The position numbers and the translations under genes are program-made. This document shows, piece after piece, positions 1 to 7,327 of a stretch of 28,486 nt of DNA. The stretch's first letter is position 1. Every line of letters begins with the position of its first letter. The notes beneath the pieces are model-generated. The model did no database searches. It was not told the DNA's origin and worked only from the letters and a program-made list of their open reading frames with translations. The DNA lies in NCBI GenBank assembly GCA_045591565.1, contig JAZNTB010000060.1, positions 1 to 28,486 on the forward strand, read 5' to 3'. The DNA is from UBA1738 sp045591565 (lineage in GTDB: Bacteria; Bacillota; Clostridia; UBA1381).

Positions 1-150
1 ATGGGGTGAGAATCCCCTGCGAGGAACTGTCGGTGTATGTGCTGAATGTTTTCATGTCCGTCGGCGAAAGCCGGTCATTGGCAAACCGAGAAGGCAGGAT
101 AGAAAGCGAGGAGCTTGAAAGCCCCATACGCACGAGTCACAAGACCTGCT
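1..150 (+). ncRNA. Cobalamin (B12) riboswitch aptamer, 3' part
   Basis: Only the 3' portion lies in the window. Seen: a GGTGAGAATCC segment, the AACTGT core box near 26-31, and the closing box GAGTCACAAGACCTGC at 134-149. These match the order of conserved blocks in the cobalamin riboswitch family. The segments GTGTATG (about 34-40) and CATACGC (about 125-131) can pair, which is the expected long arm between the ACUGU box and the GAGUCA box. The next genes encode an ECF transporter whose S region resembles the B12 transporter CbrT, so ligand and target agree. The promoter and the 5' strand of the closing stem lie outside the window. The short ORF that can be read through this region is not a gene. 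Confidence 0.85.
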
Positions 151-202
151 TTGGTGTTGCAACATGCAACGCATATTGGTGTTGCAATATGCAACGCATA
201 TT
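151..202 (+). repeat. Two tandem 25-bp repeats, each a perfect short hairpin
   Basis: Copy one is 151-175 and copy two 176-200, and they differ at one base (C163 versus T188). The match continues two more bases to 202. Each copy holds a self-complementary unit, GTTGCA, three-base loop, TGCAAC. The pair lies directly after the riboswitch box GACCTGC and before the intrinsic terminator, so it is inside the regulatory leader. It could be a duplicated regulatory hairpin of the riboswitch expression platform or a chance slippage duplication. Confidence 0.8.
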
Positions 203-225
203 TATGTTAAATCACAGGAAAACTC

Positions 226-268
226 AGCTGTGGTAAATTTTTGGTTAGAAAATTTGCCGCAGCTTTTT
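226..268 (+). terminator. Intrinsic terminator of the B12 riboswitch leader
   Basis: A 16-bp stem pairs 226-241 with 249-264, with two G-U pairs and a seven-base loop, and is followed directly by TTTT at 265-268. It ends about 23 bases before the ATG of the T-component gene, as expected for transcriptional control by a riboswitch. CACAG at 213-217 can pair with CTGTG at 228-232, inside the left arm, so a competing antiterminator-type fold is possible. The mechanism is inferred. Confidence 0.8.
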
Positions 269-291
269 GATTTTACAAAAGGGAGAAAGAA

Positions 292-1170
292 ATGAAGGAA
301 TTTAAAACATACCATCCTGTTGTAAACTTAATATATTTCGTTTTTGCTATCGGATTTTCAATGTTTTATATGCATCCGGTCTGTTTGCTTATATCCTCTG
401 TATGCTCGGTTGTTTATGCTGTTATCCTAAAGGGAAAAGAAGCGATAAGATCAAGCCTTTCGTACATAATTTCGTTAATGATTGTGACAGCTTTAATAAA
501 TCCGTTATTTAGTCATGGCGGGGAGACGGTGCTGGCGTATTTTCCGGGTGGAAATCCCCTGACACTCGAGTCAGTTATTTACGGATTTGCAAGCGCTTTA
601 ATGATTGCAAGTGTAATAATGTGGTTTTTATGCTATAATCAGGTAATGACAAGTGACAAGTTTATATATCTTTTTGGGAAAATAATTCCGTCAAGCTCAC
701 TTATTATTTCGATGGCGATGAGGTTTGTGCCGAATTTTATTACACAGCTCAGGGTTGTGAGCGACACTCAACGATGTATGGGTCATGATATATCAAGCGG
801 CAGTATTATAAAGAGAGCAAAATGCGGACTTGGTATTCTTTCTGCTGTGGTAAGCTGGTCTATGGAGAATGCAGTAGAAACAGCAGACAGTATGAAGGCT
901 CGAGGCTATGGGATAACGGGAAGAACATCCTTTTCGATTTTTGTATTTGATAAAAGGGATGCAAAAACCCTTTCGTGTATCATACTTTTAGGGTTGTATG
1001 TGCTTGCAGGGGGATTTTTTGGGGCTATGGATTTTTCATATTTCCCTGCAGTGCAGGATGCGCAAGCTACACCGTTTAATATAAGTGTATTTGCAGCATA
1101 CCTTTTACTTTTGATAATTCCTGTAATAATTGAGCTTGTGGAGATGAAGAAATGGAAATCTTTAAGATAG
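292..1170 (+). CDS. ecfT: ECF transporter T component (EcfT/CbiQ family transmembrane protein)
   Basis: This is the membrane coupling subunit of an energy-coupling factor transporter, which transmits ATPase movement to the substrate-binding S component. It is 292 residues with several hydrophobic helices, near residues 10-50, 55-70, 95-115, 135-150, 225-245 and 265-282. A cytoplasmic coupling motif ADSMKARGYG at 198-207 is the family hallmark, with an upstream MRFVPNF segment typical of CbiQ proteins. A GGGAG ribosome binding site sits just before the ATG. The next gene starts 19 bases before this stop, so translation is probably coupled. The B12 riboswitch and terminator in front imply repression when cobalamin is plentiful. 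Family assignment is secure; the corrinoid substrate is inferred from the riboswitch and the downstream S region. Confidence 0.9.
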   Translation: MKEFKTYHPVVNLIYFVFAIGFSMFYMHPVCLLISSVCSVVYAVILKGKEAIRSSLSYIISLMIVTALINPLFSHGGETVLAYFPGGNPLTLESVIYGFASALMIASVIMWFLCYNQVMTSDKFIYLFGKIIPSSSLIISMAMRFVPNFITQLRVVSDTQRCMGHDISSGSIIKRAKCGLGILSAVVSWSMENAVETADSMKARGYGITGRTSFSIFVFDKRDAKTLSCIILLGLYVLAGGFFGAMDFSYFPAVQDAQATPFNISVFAAYLLLLIIPVIIELVEMKKWKSLR

Positions 1171-3809
1171 AAAATTTAAGTTTCAGTTATCCTGAAACGA
1201 AAAACAAAGCGCTTGAAAATATCAATATCACAGTTAACTCAGGCGAGTTTGTGACAATATGCGGAAAATCAGGATGCGGAAAAACAACGCTGCTTCGGCT
1301 TTTAAAGCCGGCACTTGCGCCTGCCGGAGCTGTTGGCGGCAGTATAGAGTTTGGCGGAAAGTCTCTTGATGTGTATAATGCAAAAGAGCAGGCGGCAAAG
1401 ATAGGATTCGTTATGCAAAATCCGGATAATCAGATTGTTACCGATAAGGTCTGGCACGAACTTGCGTTTGGTATGGAAAGCCTTGGGTATTCGCCGTTAG
1501 AAATAAGGGCAAGAGTCGCTGAAATGGCGTCATTTTTTGGTATAGAGAGTTGGTTTCACAAGGGCGTGAACGAACTTTCGGGAGGACAAAAACAGCTTTT
1601 AAATCTTGCCTCGGTTATGGTGATGCAGCCGACAGTTCTTATTCTTGATGAGCCTACAAGTCAGCTTGACCCGATAGCGGCACAGGAGTTTTTAAAGACT
1701 CTTGAAAGGATTAACCGTGAGCTTGGAATAACGGTTATTATTACGGAGCATAGACTTGAGGAAGTGTTCCCGCTGGCGGACAGGATAATTGTTTTAGATA
1801 AAGGCAGAGTGATTGCGGATGATGCGCCAAGGCGTGTAGGAGAAATTCTCAAAAGAGAAAATCACGCAATGTATGCTGCTCTTCCTGCACCGATTCAGAT
1901 TTACTGGGCAGTAGACTCTGGAGAGGAAGCACCTCTTACCGTGCGAGAGGGAAGGGAATGGCTTGAAGCATTTGCGGATAAAAAGGGTCTGCGTGATGAT
2001 TTAATACCGATTGATAAAACATCAGGCGAGCAAAAAACAGTAATTGAAATAAAAGATGCGTGGTTCCGGTATGGAAAGGATTTGCCCGATGTTATAAAGG
2101 GTATGAATGTAAAAATAGGCAGGGGTGAATTGTTTGCTGTCGTTGGAGGTAACGGAGCAGGAAAAACTACTGCTATCTCTATGATTTGCGGGATAAATAA
2201 ACCATATCGCGGTGAGATTTTGGTCGGCTGCAAAAAAATATCCGAAATCCCCGACCTTTATAGTAGAGTCATCGGCTTTTTGCCGCAAAATCCGCAAAGT
2301 ATGTTTGCGAAAAAGACTGTTTACAAGGATTTGCTGGATGCCCTGTCGGTGACTGATATTCCGAAAGCCGACAGTAGTGAGGCTATAGGGAAAATCGCGA
2401 CTTTATGCCATATTGAAGATTTACTTGAAAGACATCCTTACGATCTGTCAGGAGGAGAACTTGAGAGAGCCGCGCTTGCAAAGGTGCTGCTCAAAGGTCC
2501 TGAAATTCTCCTGCTTGATGAGCCTACAAAGGGAATGGATGTAGAGTTCAAAACAGAGTTTGCAGATATTATTAAAGGCCTTGCAGAAAAAGGTGTAACT
2601 GTTGTAATGGTATCACACGATGTGGAGTTTTGCGCAAGATATGCAGACCGATGCGCGCTTGTTTTTGACGGAGGCATCGCATCGGTTTTAGGGCCTCGTG
2701 AGTTTTTTGCAGAAAAATGCTTTTATACAACTACTGTAAGCCGAATGGCTCGCACAAGACTTCCGAGGGCTGTTCTTTTGGAGGATGTGATACTGGCTTG
2801 TGGCGGAAGTCTGCCGGATAAGGAAAAAAAGCGATGCGGCGACAAGGGTGCAGTATTACAAAAACAACAGAGAGAAAAGAAGTCAGAAATAAGAAAGAAA
2901 AATCCTCTGCGCATTATCGGTGGGATAATATTTGCGCTTCTTTTTCTGCTTACAAATCTATCCTTTATGACTGACAATGATTTTTTGGGATTATCAAGCC
3001 TTAGTTGGCTTGACATCAATAAACTACAGATAATTACAATCTTAGAAGCGGGAGCGGCGGTATTTTTGCTTTTCCCAAAAAGAAAAAGTTGCGCAGGAAA
3101 GCAGATAGATAAAGCAAGACGATTTACAAAACGCTCTTTGCTTGCTATGCTGTTTGTACTGATGGCGGTTCCTGTTACGGTGTATGCAGGAGTGCGATTT
3201 TTGGGAGACAGAAGGTATTATTTCATAAGTCTGTTAATCATATTGGAAACAATGATACCGTTTTTCGTGCTTTTCGAGGGAAGAAAACCGCAGGCAAGGG
3301 AAATAGTTTTGATAAGTACCCTGTGTGCGATTGCTGTGTTGGGAAGAACTGCATTTTTTATGCTTCCGCAGTTTAAGCCTGCTATTGCACTTGTTATGAT
3401 TGCAGGTGTATGCTTTGGAGGGGAAACTGGATTTTTGGTCGGGGCAGTTACGGGATTTATTTCTAATTTCTTCTTCGGTCAGGGACCGTGGACACCGTGG
3501 CAGATGTTTGCACTGGGTATCACAGGATTTCTTGCCGGTATAGTATTTGGCAGGAGAAGAAACAGGCTTATGCTTTCTGTGTTTGGTTTCTTGGTGACCT
3601 TGGCAGTATATGGGGTAATAATGAATTCGTCCTTTGTTATTCAGACGCAGCCAAGCCCAACATTTGGAATGTTCCGTGCAGCATGTATCGCAGGATTGCC
3701 GTTTGATCTGGTACATGCAGCTTCAACTGCCTTTTTCCTCTTGTTTATATCTGATGCGATGATAGAAAAGATAGAGAGAATTAAAACTAAATATGGGTTG
3801 ATGAAGTGA
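1152..3809 (+). CDS. Fused ECF transporter protein: ATPase A1 - ATPase A2 - CbrT-like S component
   Basis: This single 885-residue protein carries what are usually three subunits. ATPase one has Walker A GKSGCGKTT (38-46), signature LSGGQ (142-146), Walker B ILDEP (164-168) and H-loop H200. ATPase two has GGNGAGKTT (332-340), LSGGE (432-436), LLDEP (454-458) and H489. A basic, charged linker (about 555-585) leads to a membrane part. Four hydrophobic helices (about 587-710) precede a core of about six helices (716-872) that resembles S components of the CbrT type, with motifs such as GETGFLVGAVTGFISNFFFG and a QGPWTPWQ stretch. CbrT-type ECF systems import B12 and cobinamide. The gene overlaps ecfT by 19 bases and is followed by a bidirectional terminator. 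ABC assignment is certain, the S-component call strong, and the corrinoid substrate inferred from the riboswitch. Confidence 0.88.
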   Translation: MEIFKIENLSFSYPETKNKALENINITVNSGEFVTICGKSGCGKTTLLRLLKPALAPAGAVGGSIEFGGKSLDVYNAKEQAAKIGFVMQNPDNQIVTDKVWHELAFGMESLGYSPLEIRARVAEMASFFGIESWFHKGVNELSGGQKQLLNLASVMVMQPTVLILDEPTSQLDPIAAQEFLKTLERINRELGITVIITEHRLEEVFPLADRIIVLDKGRVIADDAPRRVGEILKRENHAMYAALPAPIQIYWAVDSGEEAPLTVREGREWLEAFADKKGLRDDLIPIDKTSGEQKTVIEIKDAWFRYGKDLPDVIKGMNVKIGRGELFAVVGGNGAGKTTAISMICGINKPYRGEILVGCKKISEIPDLYSRVIGFLPQNPQSMFAKKTVYKDLLDALSVTDIPKADSSEAIGKIATLCHIEDLLERHPYDLSGGELERAALAKVLLKGPEILLLDEPTKGMDVEFKTEFADIIKGLAEKGVTVVMVSHDVEFCARYADRCALVFDGGIASVLGPREFFAEKCFYTTTVSRMARTRLPRAVLLEDVILACGGSLPDKEKKRCGDKGAVLQKQQREKKSEIRKKNPLRIIGGIIFALLFLLTNLSFMTDNDFLGLSSLSWLDINKLQIITILEAGAAVFLLFPKRKSCAGKQIDKARRFTKRSLLAMLFVLMAVPVTVYAGVRFLGDRRYYFISLLIILETMIPFFVLFEGRKPQAREIVLISTLCAIAVLGRTAFFMLPQFKPAIALVMIAGVCFGGETGFLVGAVTGFISNFFFGQGPWTPWQMFALGITGFLAGIVFGRRRNRLMLSVFGFLVTLAVYGVIMNSSFVIQTQPSPTFGMFRAACIAGLPFDLVHAASTAFFLLFISDAMIEKIERIKTKYGLMK

Positions 3810-3851
3810 AAAGGTAATAAAGGGCTTTTGCCGTTATATTGATGTTATGCT

Positions 3852-3887
3852 AAAATAAAAGACAATCTGTCGATTGTCTTTTATTTT
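3852..3887. terminator. Bidirectional intrinsic terminator between the ECF operon and the clc gene
   Basis: A 15-bp stem (3852-3866 with 3873-3887) with a six-base loop has A-rich and T-rich flanks on both sides, so it can end transcripts from both directions. The right arm overlaps the last codons and TAA stop of the convergent CLC gene. Confidence 0.85.
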
Positions 3888-5137
3888 GTATTGATATCAA
3901 TATAGTCAGAATTCAGTTTTGAATATAGTATCCGCTGGCTTTTATACAGTCCCGAGTATCCCGACAAAAGATAGCTCACAGCACAGGCGATGCTAAAGGG
4001 TATAATGCTGGCTGTTCCAAACATTTCGATAGACAGGAATATCGATGCTAAAGGACAGTTTACAACACCGCAGAAAAGTGATATCATGCCGATTGCAGCA
4101 CCAAATCCAGGGTCCAGCCCTAATATAGCGGATACTGCACAACCAAAGGTCGAGCCTACAAAGAGGGTAGGTACGATTTCCCCTCCCTTAAATCCGGCAG
4201 AGAGAGTTATTGCAGTAAGTATAATTTTAAGGAGAAAATCCCATGGGCGTGCGTTTCCGGAAATTGCCCGCATCACAACATCCATGCCTGCGCCGTTATA
4301 ATCGTATGTGCCAACCAAAATAGTTAAAAGAATGACGAGTATACCACCTGTCGCAGCTCGGATATAACAGTTTTTTATAAGGCTGTGCATATAATGCTCG
4401 GTCTTTTTTATGGAGTAGCAAAAAATAATGCTGAGCAAAGCACAAAGACCGGCAAGAACTATTACTTTTATTATTACACTCAAGGAGCTTTGCGGGATTG
4501 CTTCTAAAGTGAACCTTACAGGTGAAATGTCAAATAGCCGTGCGACATAATATGCTGCGGTTGAAGCGACTATACACGGCAGAAGTCCCGCATAGTTAAG
4601 AGAGCCAACCGTTAAAACCTCAAGACAGAAGACAGCTGCCGTGACCGGAGTGCCGAACAGGGCAGAAAAGACTGCGCTCATACCGGTCATAGTGATTATA
4701 TGGCTGTCATTTTTGTCTAGCCTAAGAGCCTTTCCGATATTAAATCCAATACTTCCGCCTATCTGCAAGGCAGCACCTTCGCGCCCTGCCGAGCCACCGA
4801 ACATATGGGTTATTAAGGTGCTTATAAATATCAGCGGAACCATAACTAAAGGTACCTTTTCATCTCTTGCGGCGGCATCTATGACACGGTTGGTGTCGAT
4901 GGAGCCTTTTGACCTACTTAAGCGATACATTGCTGCTATTGCAAGACCGCCTAAAGGAAGCAGATATATCATCCATGGATTGTGAACACGGAATTCTGTT
5001 ACATGGTCAAGGAGCAGGTGGAAAACGCAGCCGGTAAGTCCGCCTGCCAGACCAACAATTATTGCGACAATAAGCCACTTGGAAAAGGTCTTTGAGTATT
5101 CAGATAGAAATTTTAAATGTTCTTTTAAAGAGTTCAA
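3881..5137 (-). CDS. CLC-family anion transporter, sycA/CLC-F-like (possible fluoride/proton antiporter)
   Basis: This is an integral membrane protein of 418 residues, close to the usual length of bacterial CLC proteins. Visible motifs are FGGSAGREGAALQIGGS (113-129), with the gating-type glutamate E120, and GFKGGEIVPTLFVG (315-328). The usual chloride-type motif GSGIP is absent; the equivalent stretch reads SIDTNRVIDAA (79-89). From family knowledge, the GREG(T/A), GGExxP and N-x-VID pattern is that of the sycA/CLC-F-like branch, which includes fluoride exporters, rather than classic EriC chloride exchangers. The start is TTG at 5137, with a GGGGG ribosome site seven bases upstream. It follows the phosphofructokinase gene on the same strand with a hairpin between. 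CLC family is near certain; fluoride as substrate is inference. Confidence 0.85.
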   Translation of the reverse strand: MNSLKEHLKFLSEYSKTFSKWLIVAIIVGLAGGLTGCVFHLLLDHVTEFRVHNPWMIYLLPLGGLAIAAMYRLSRSKGSIDTNRVIDAAARDEKVPLVMVPLIFISTLITHMFGGSAGREGAALQIGGSIGFNIGKALRLDKNDSHIITMTGMSAVFSALFGTPVTAAVFCLEVLTVGSLNYAGLLPCIVASTAAYYVARLFDISPVRFTLEAIPQSSLSVIIKVIVLAGLCALLSIIFCYSIKKTEHYMHSLIKNCYIRAATGGILVILLTILVGTYDYNGAGMDVVMRAISGNARPWDFLLKIILTAITLSAGFKGGEIVPTLFVGSTFGCAVSAILGLDPGFGAAIGMISLFCGVVNCPLASIFLSIEMFGTASIIPFSIACAVSYLLSGYSGLYKSQRILYSKLNSDYIDINTK

Positions 5138-5165
5138 TTTTGTTCCCCCACTTTGTTATACAAAT

Positions 5166-5190
5166 CAGCCGTTTCCTGATGAAACGGCTG
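5166..5190 (-). terminator. Hairpin between the phosphofructokinase and clc genes
   Basis: A 10-bp perfect stem (5166-5175 with 5181-5190) with a five-base loop lies between the two minus-strand genes. The following bases on the minus strand are ATTTGTATAAC, a poor T-tract. It may be a leaky terminator or a processing hairpin that lowers clc expression relative to the upstream gene. Confidence 0.6.
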
Positions 5191-5212
5191 GATGTGTTTT
5201 ATAATTAAAATT

Positions 5213-6418
5213 TTATAGCGAAATATGCTGTGGAATTCCATGCCTTGTAGCAATTATCGGCTCGCCTGTGATAAGCGGACGGCAGTATGCTAAGAATTCC
5301 GGCTCAATATCATTTGACTCTGCTGAAATATATATATCCGGAACTTTTTTTTCGAGATTTGCAACATTCGATACATTGTTTTCGATAATTTTGACGCTGT
5401 ATTCCTTAGTTCTTTCAAATCCCATGACAATGCCTGTTTTTCCCTTAGAAGCAGCTATTGCACCTGCTTTTCCTATCCTTGCAGATTCATCAAGGTCAGT
5501 AAGTGACGCAAAATGTGAGCTGCAGCGCTGGAGAACATTAAGTTCTACAGAACGGGTTTTAACTCCAAATTCGGATTTTAGTATGTTTTCTACTACTCTG
5601 GCTGAGCCTGAGAGCTGTGCATGACCAAATTCGTCATGACTGATGAGGCAGTCGATATTACTGTAATACTCGCCTTTTTCATTCCTGATACCTTCCGAAA
5701 CAGCGATAACCATATTTCTTGCAGAACAGTTCCGCACATCCTCAATTAGCTTTTCTTTAGACAGAGGTCTTTCAGGAAGATAGATAAGATGTGGGGCAGA
5801 GGAGGTCTTACTGCGAGCCAAAACCGATGCAGCTGTTAACCATCCGGCGTTTCTTCCCATAATTTCGATAACGGTTATTGACTTATCAGCATAAACAGCA
5901 CAATCGCGCGCGATTTCGCTGACTGAAGTTGCAACAAACTTTGCGGCTGAGCCAAAGCCGGGAGTATGGTCTGTGCCCATTAAATCGTTGTCTATGGTTT
6001 TAGGTACGCCTACAACCGATACAGGCTTGTTATAAAGCTTTGCATATTGGCTGAGCTTTCGCACGGTATCCATGGAGTCGTTACCGCCAATATAAATAAA
6101 CATTGTGATATTGCGTTTTTTGAAGTTATTAAAAATCTGCTCGTAAATATCAGCGTCGGTTTTGGGATCGGGTAATTTGTATCTGCAGGAGCCGAGATAT
6201 GCAGACGGTGTAGTTTTTAAAAGAGCAATTCGGTCCATATTTGCAAAGGTTTTGTTAAGAACGGTAAAATGGTTATTGATGACGCCTAAAATCCCATTCA
6301 CAGCACCAAAGACCTTTTTGCCCTCTGAGAAAGCACCTTCTATAACTCCGCATAAAGTGGCGTTTATTGCTGCTGTAGGGCCACCAGACTGTGCAACTGC
6401 AAAATTACCCATATTCAT
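5213..6418 (-). CDS. pfp: 6-phosphofructokinase, pyrophosphate-dependent type
   Basis: This enzyme phosphorylates fructose 6-phosphate to fructose 1,6-bisphosphate in glycolysis. The 401-residue protein has the PfkA-fold landmarks: AQSGGPTAAIN near the N-terminus (9-19), GGNDS at 111-115, PKTIDND at 139-145 and MGRNAGW at 187-193. ATP enzymes have GGDGS and a glycine after the TIDND lysine position. The aspartate in GGNDS and the lysine in PKTIDND are the residues associated with pyrophosphate as donor, where the reaction is reversible. The frame stays open back to 6469, but GGAGG at 6428-6432 and the promoter -10 at 6460-6465 fix the start at ATG 6418. The gene is divergent from rex. Family certain; PPi dependence probable. 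Confidence 0.9.
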   Translation of the reverse strand: MNMGNFAVAQSGGPTAAINATLCGVIEGAFSEGKKVFGAVNGILGVINNHFTVLNKTFANMDRIALLKTTPSAYLGSCRYKLPDPKTDADIYEQIFNNFKKRNITMFIYIGGNDSMDTVRKLSQYAKLYNKPVSVVGVPKTIDNDLMGTDHTPGFGSAAKFVATSVSEIARDCAVYADKSITVIEIMGRNAGWLTAASVLARSKTSSAPHLIYLPERPLSKEKLIEDVRNCSARNMVIAVSEGIRNEKGEYYSNIDCLISHDEFGHAQLSGSARVVENILKSEFGVKTRSVELNVLQRCSSHFASLTDLDESARIGKAGAIAASKGKTGIVMGFERTKEYSVKIIENNVSNVANLEKKVPDIYISAESNDIEPEFLAYCRPLITGEPIIATRHGIPQHISL

Positions 6419-6459
6419 TATGAAAATCCTCCGCCACTTTTGTATATTGGTATAAACCA

Positions 6460-6488
6460 ATTCTAACATAAAACAGACATAAAATCAA
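6460..6488 (-). promoter_or_regulatory. Sigma-A-type promoter of the phosphofructokinase gene
   Basis: On the minus strand TTGATT (6488-6483), 17 bases, then TAGAAT (6465-6460). The predicted start near 6453 leaves a leader of about 35 bases with GGAGG. A perfect inverted repeat TTGGT-ATAA-ACCAA (6447-6460) spans the predicted transcription start and could be an operator. Confidence 0.6.
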
Positions 6489-6499
6489 CAAAATAGAGG

Positions 6500-6528
6500 T
6501 TGATATTGCAAAAAATGTATGTTATAAT
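6500..6528 (+). promoter_or_regulatory. Sigma-A-type promoter of rex
   Basis: TTGATA (6500-6505), 17 bases, TATAAT (6523-6528) is nearly consensus. An inverted repeat ATCAAC-N9-GTTGAT (6484-6504) overlaps the -35 and also the -35 of the divergent promoter, so one factor bound there could affect both genes. I found no good match to the known Rex operator. Confidence 0.75.
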
Positions 6529-6618
6529 TATTATGTGATGATTCGGGCTAAAATATTTAACATATTGCACATACAAATATATTGGTAAATTAAATGAATA
6601 AGATTTGGGGGAGTTTTT

Positions 6619-7254
6619 TTGGCAAATAGGGATAAGAAAGTGCCGGAGGTTGTAATGCGAAGACTTCCGAGGTACTATAGATATTTGAGCGAAATTGACA
6701 AAGCCGGAAATGCGAGAATTTCTTCAAATCTGCTTAGTGAGAAGATGGGAGTCACAGCAAGCCAGATAAGGCAGGACTTCAATTACTTTGGCGGATTTGG
6801 TCAGCAAGGGTACGGATATAATGTAAAATATCTCCTTGTTGAAATAGAAAAAATACTTGGGATTTCAAAAGGATATTCTGCGATTATAGTAGGTGCGGGA
6901 CACTTAGGACATGCACTTGCAAATTATTCAGGAATTAAAAAGCGTGGATTTCGTATTATAGGAATGTTTGATATAGATGAAGAAAAAATCGGAAGCGAAT
7001 GTAATGGCATAAAGATTTATGATATGAAAAATCTGGAAAGCTTTATGGCAGAAAACAAGCCGGATATTGCTATGCTGGCATTGCCGAAGGATGCGATTGA
7101 AGAAGTTGCGGACAGACTTGTAGAAAGCGGAATAAAGGGACTTTGGAATTTTGCATATGTAGAACTTAAAAAGCCTGTTCCGGTTGAGAATGTTCATCTC
7201 ACAGACTCGCTTATGACATTGGCATTTAAGATAGAACAAAAAGTTGAAAATTAA
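6619..7254 (+). CDS. rex: Redox-sensing transcriptional repressor Rex
   Basis: Rex binds DNA when NAD+ dominates and releases it when NADH rises, controlling fermentation and respiration genes. The 211-residue protein has an N-terminal winged helix (about 10-78) with the conserved TASQIRQDFNYFGGFG stretch (46-61), a GYGY turn, and a Rossmann fold starting with VGAGHLGHAL (91-100). The length is normal for Rex. It starts at TTG 6619, six bases after a GGGGGAG ribosome site; no better ATG exists before the conserved domain. A terminator follows at once, so it is probably a single-gene transcript. It sits divergent to a glycolytic gene, a plausible redox target, though no clear Rex box is visible. 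Confidence 0.95.
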   Translation: MANRDKKVPEVVMRRLPRYYRYLSEIDKAGNARISSNLLSEKMGVTASQIRQDFNYFGGFGQQGYGYNVKYLLVEIEKILGISKGYSAIIVGAGHLGHALANYSGIKKRGFRIIGMFDIDEEKIGSECNGIKIYDMKNLESFMAENKPDIAMLALPKDAIEEVADRLVESGIKGLWNFAYVELKKPVPVENVHLTDSLMTLAFKIEQKVEN

Positions 7255-7298
7255 AAAAGGCGGTGTAAATAAACTGTTAGTTTTTTACACCGCCTTTT
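7255..7298. terminator. Bidirectional terminator between rex and glmM
   Basis: A perfect 15-bp stem (7255-7269 with 7284-7298) with a 14-base loop has A-runs on the left and T-runs on the right. It serves rex on the plus strand and glmM on the minus strand. Confidence 0.9.
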
Positions 7299-7327
7299 GC
7301 AGTCTGGATTATTTTTGAATCCCCTTT

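Noticed and set aside
6..236. 76-codon open frame at the left edge
   Set aside because: It runs through the cobalamin riboswitch, the hairpin repeats and into the terminator, has no ribosome site and no protein-like composition.
3234..3716. 160-codon minus-strand open frame inside the fused ECF gene
   Set aside because: It is antisense to a clearly coding membrane domain, rich in Cys/His/Lys as expected of an antisense shadow, with no ribosome site.
5138..5212. Possible fluoride riboswitch before the CLC gene
   Set aside because: The short gap holds only a simple hairpin and a ribosome site; the conserved fluoride (crcB) motif blocks are absent.
6529..6618. Rex operator in the rex leader
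   Set aside because: The AT-rich sequence includes partial matches such as ATTTAACA but no two-sided TTGTTAA-N4-TTAACAA-like site.
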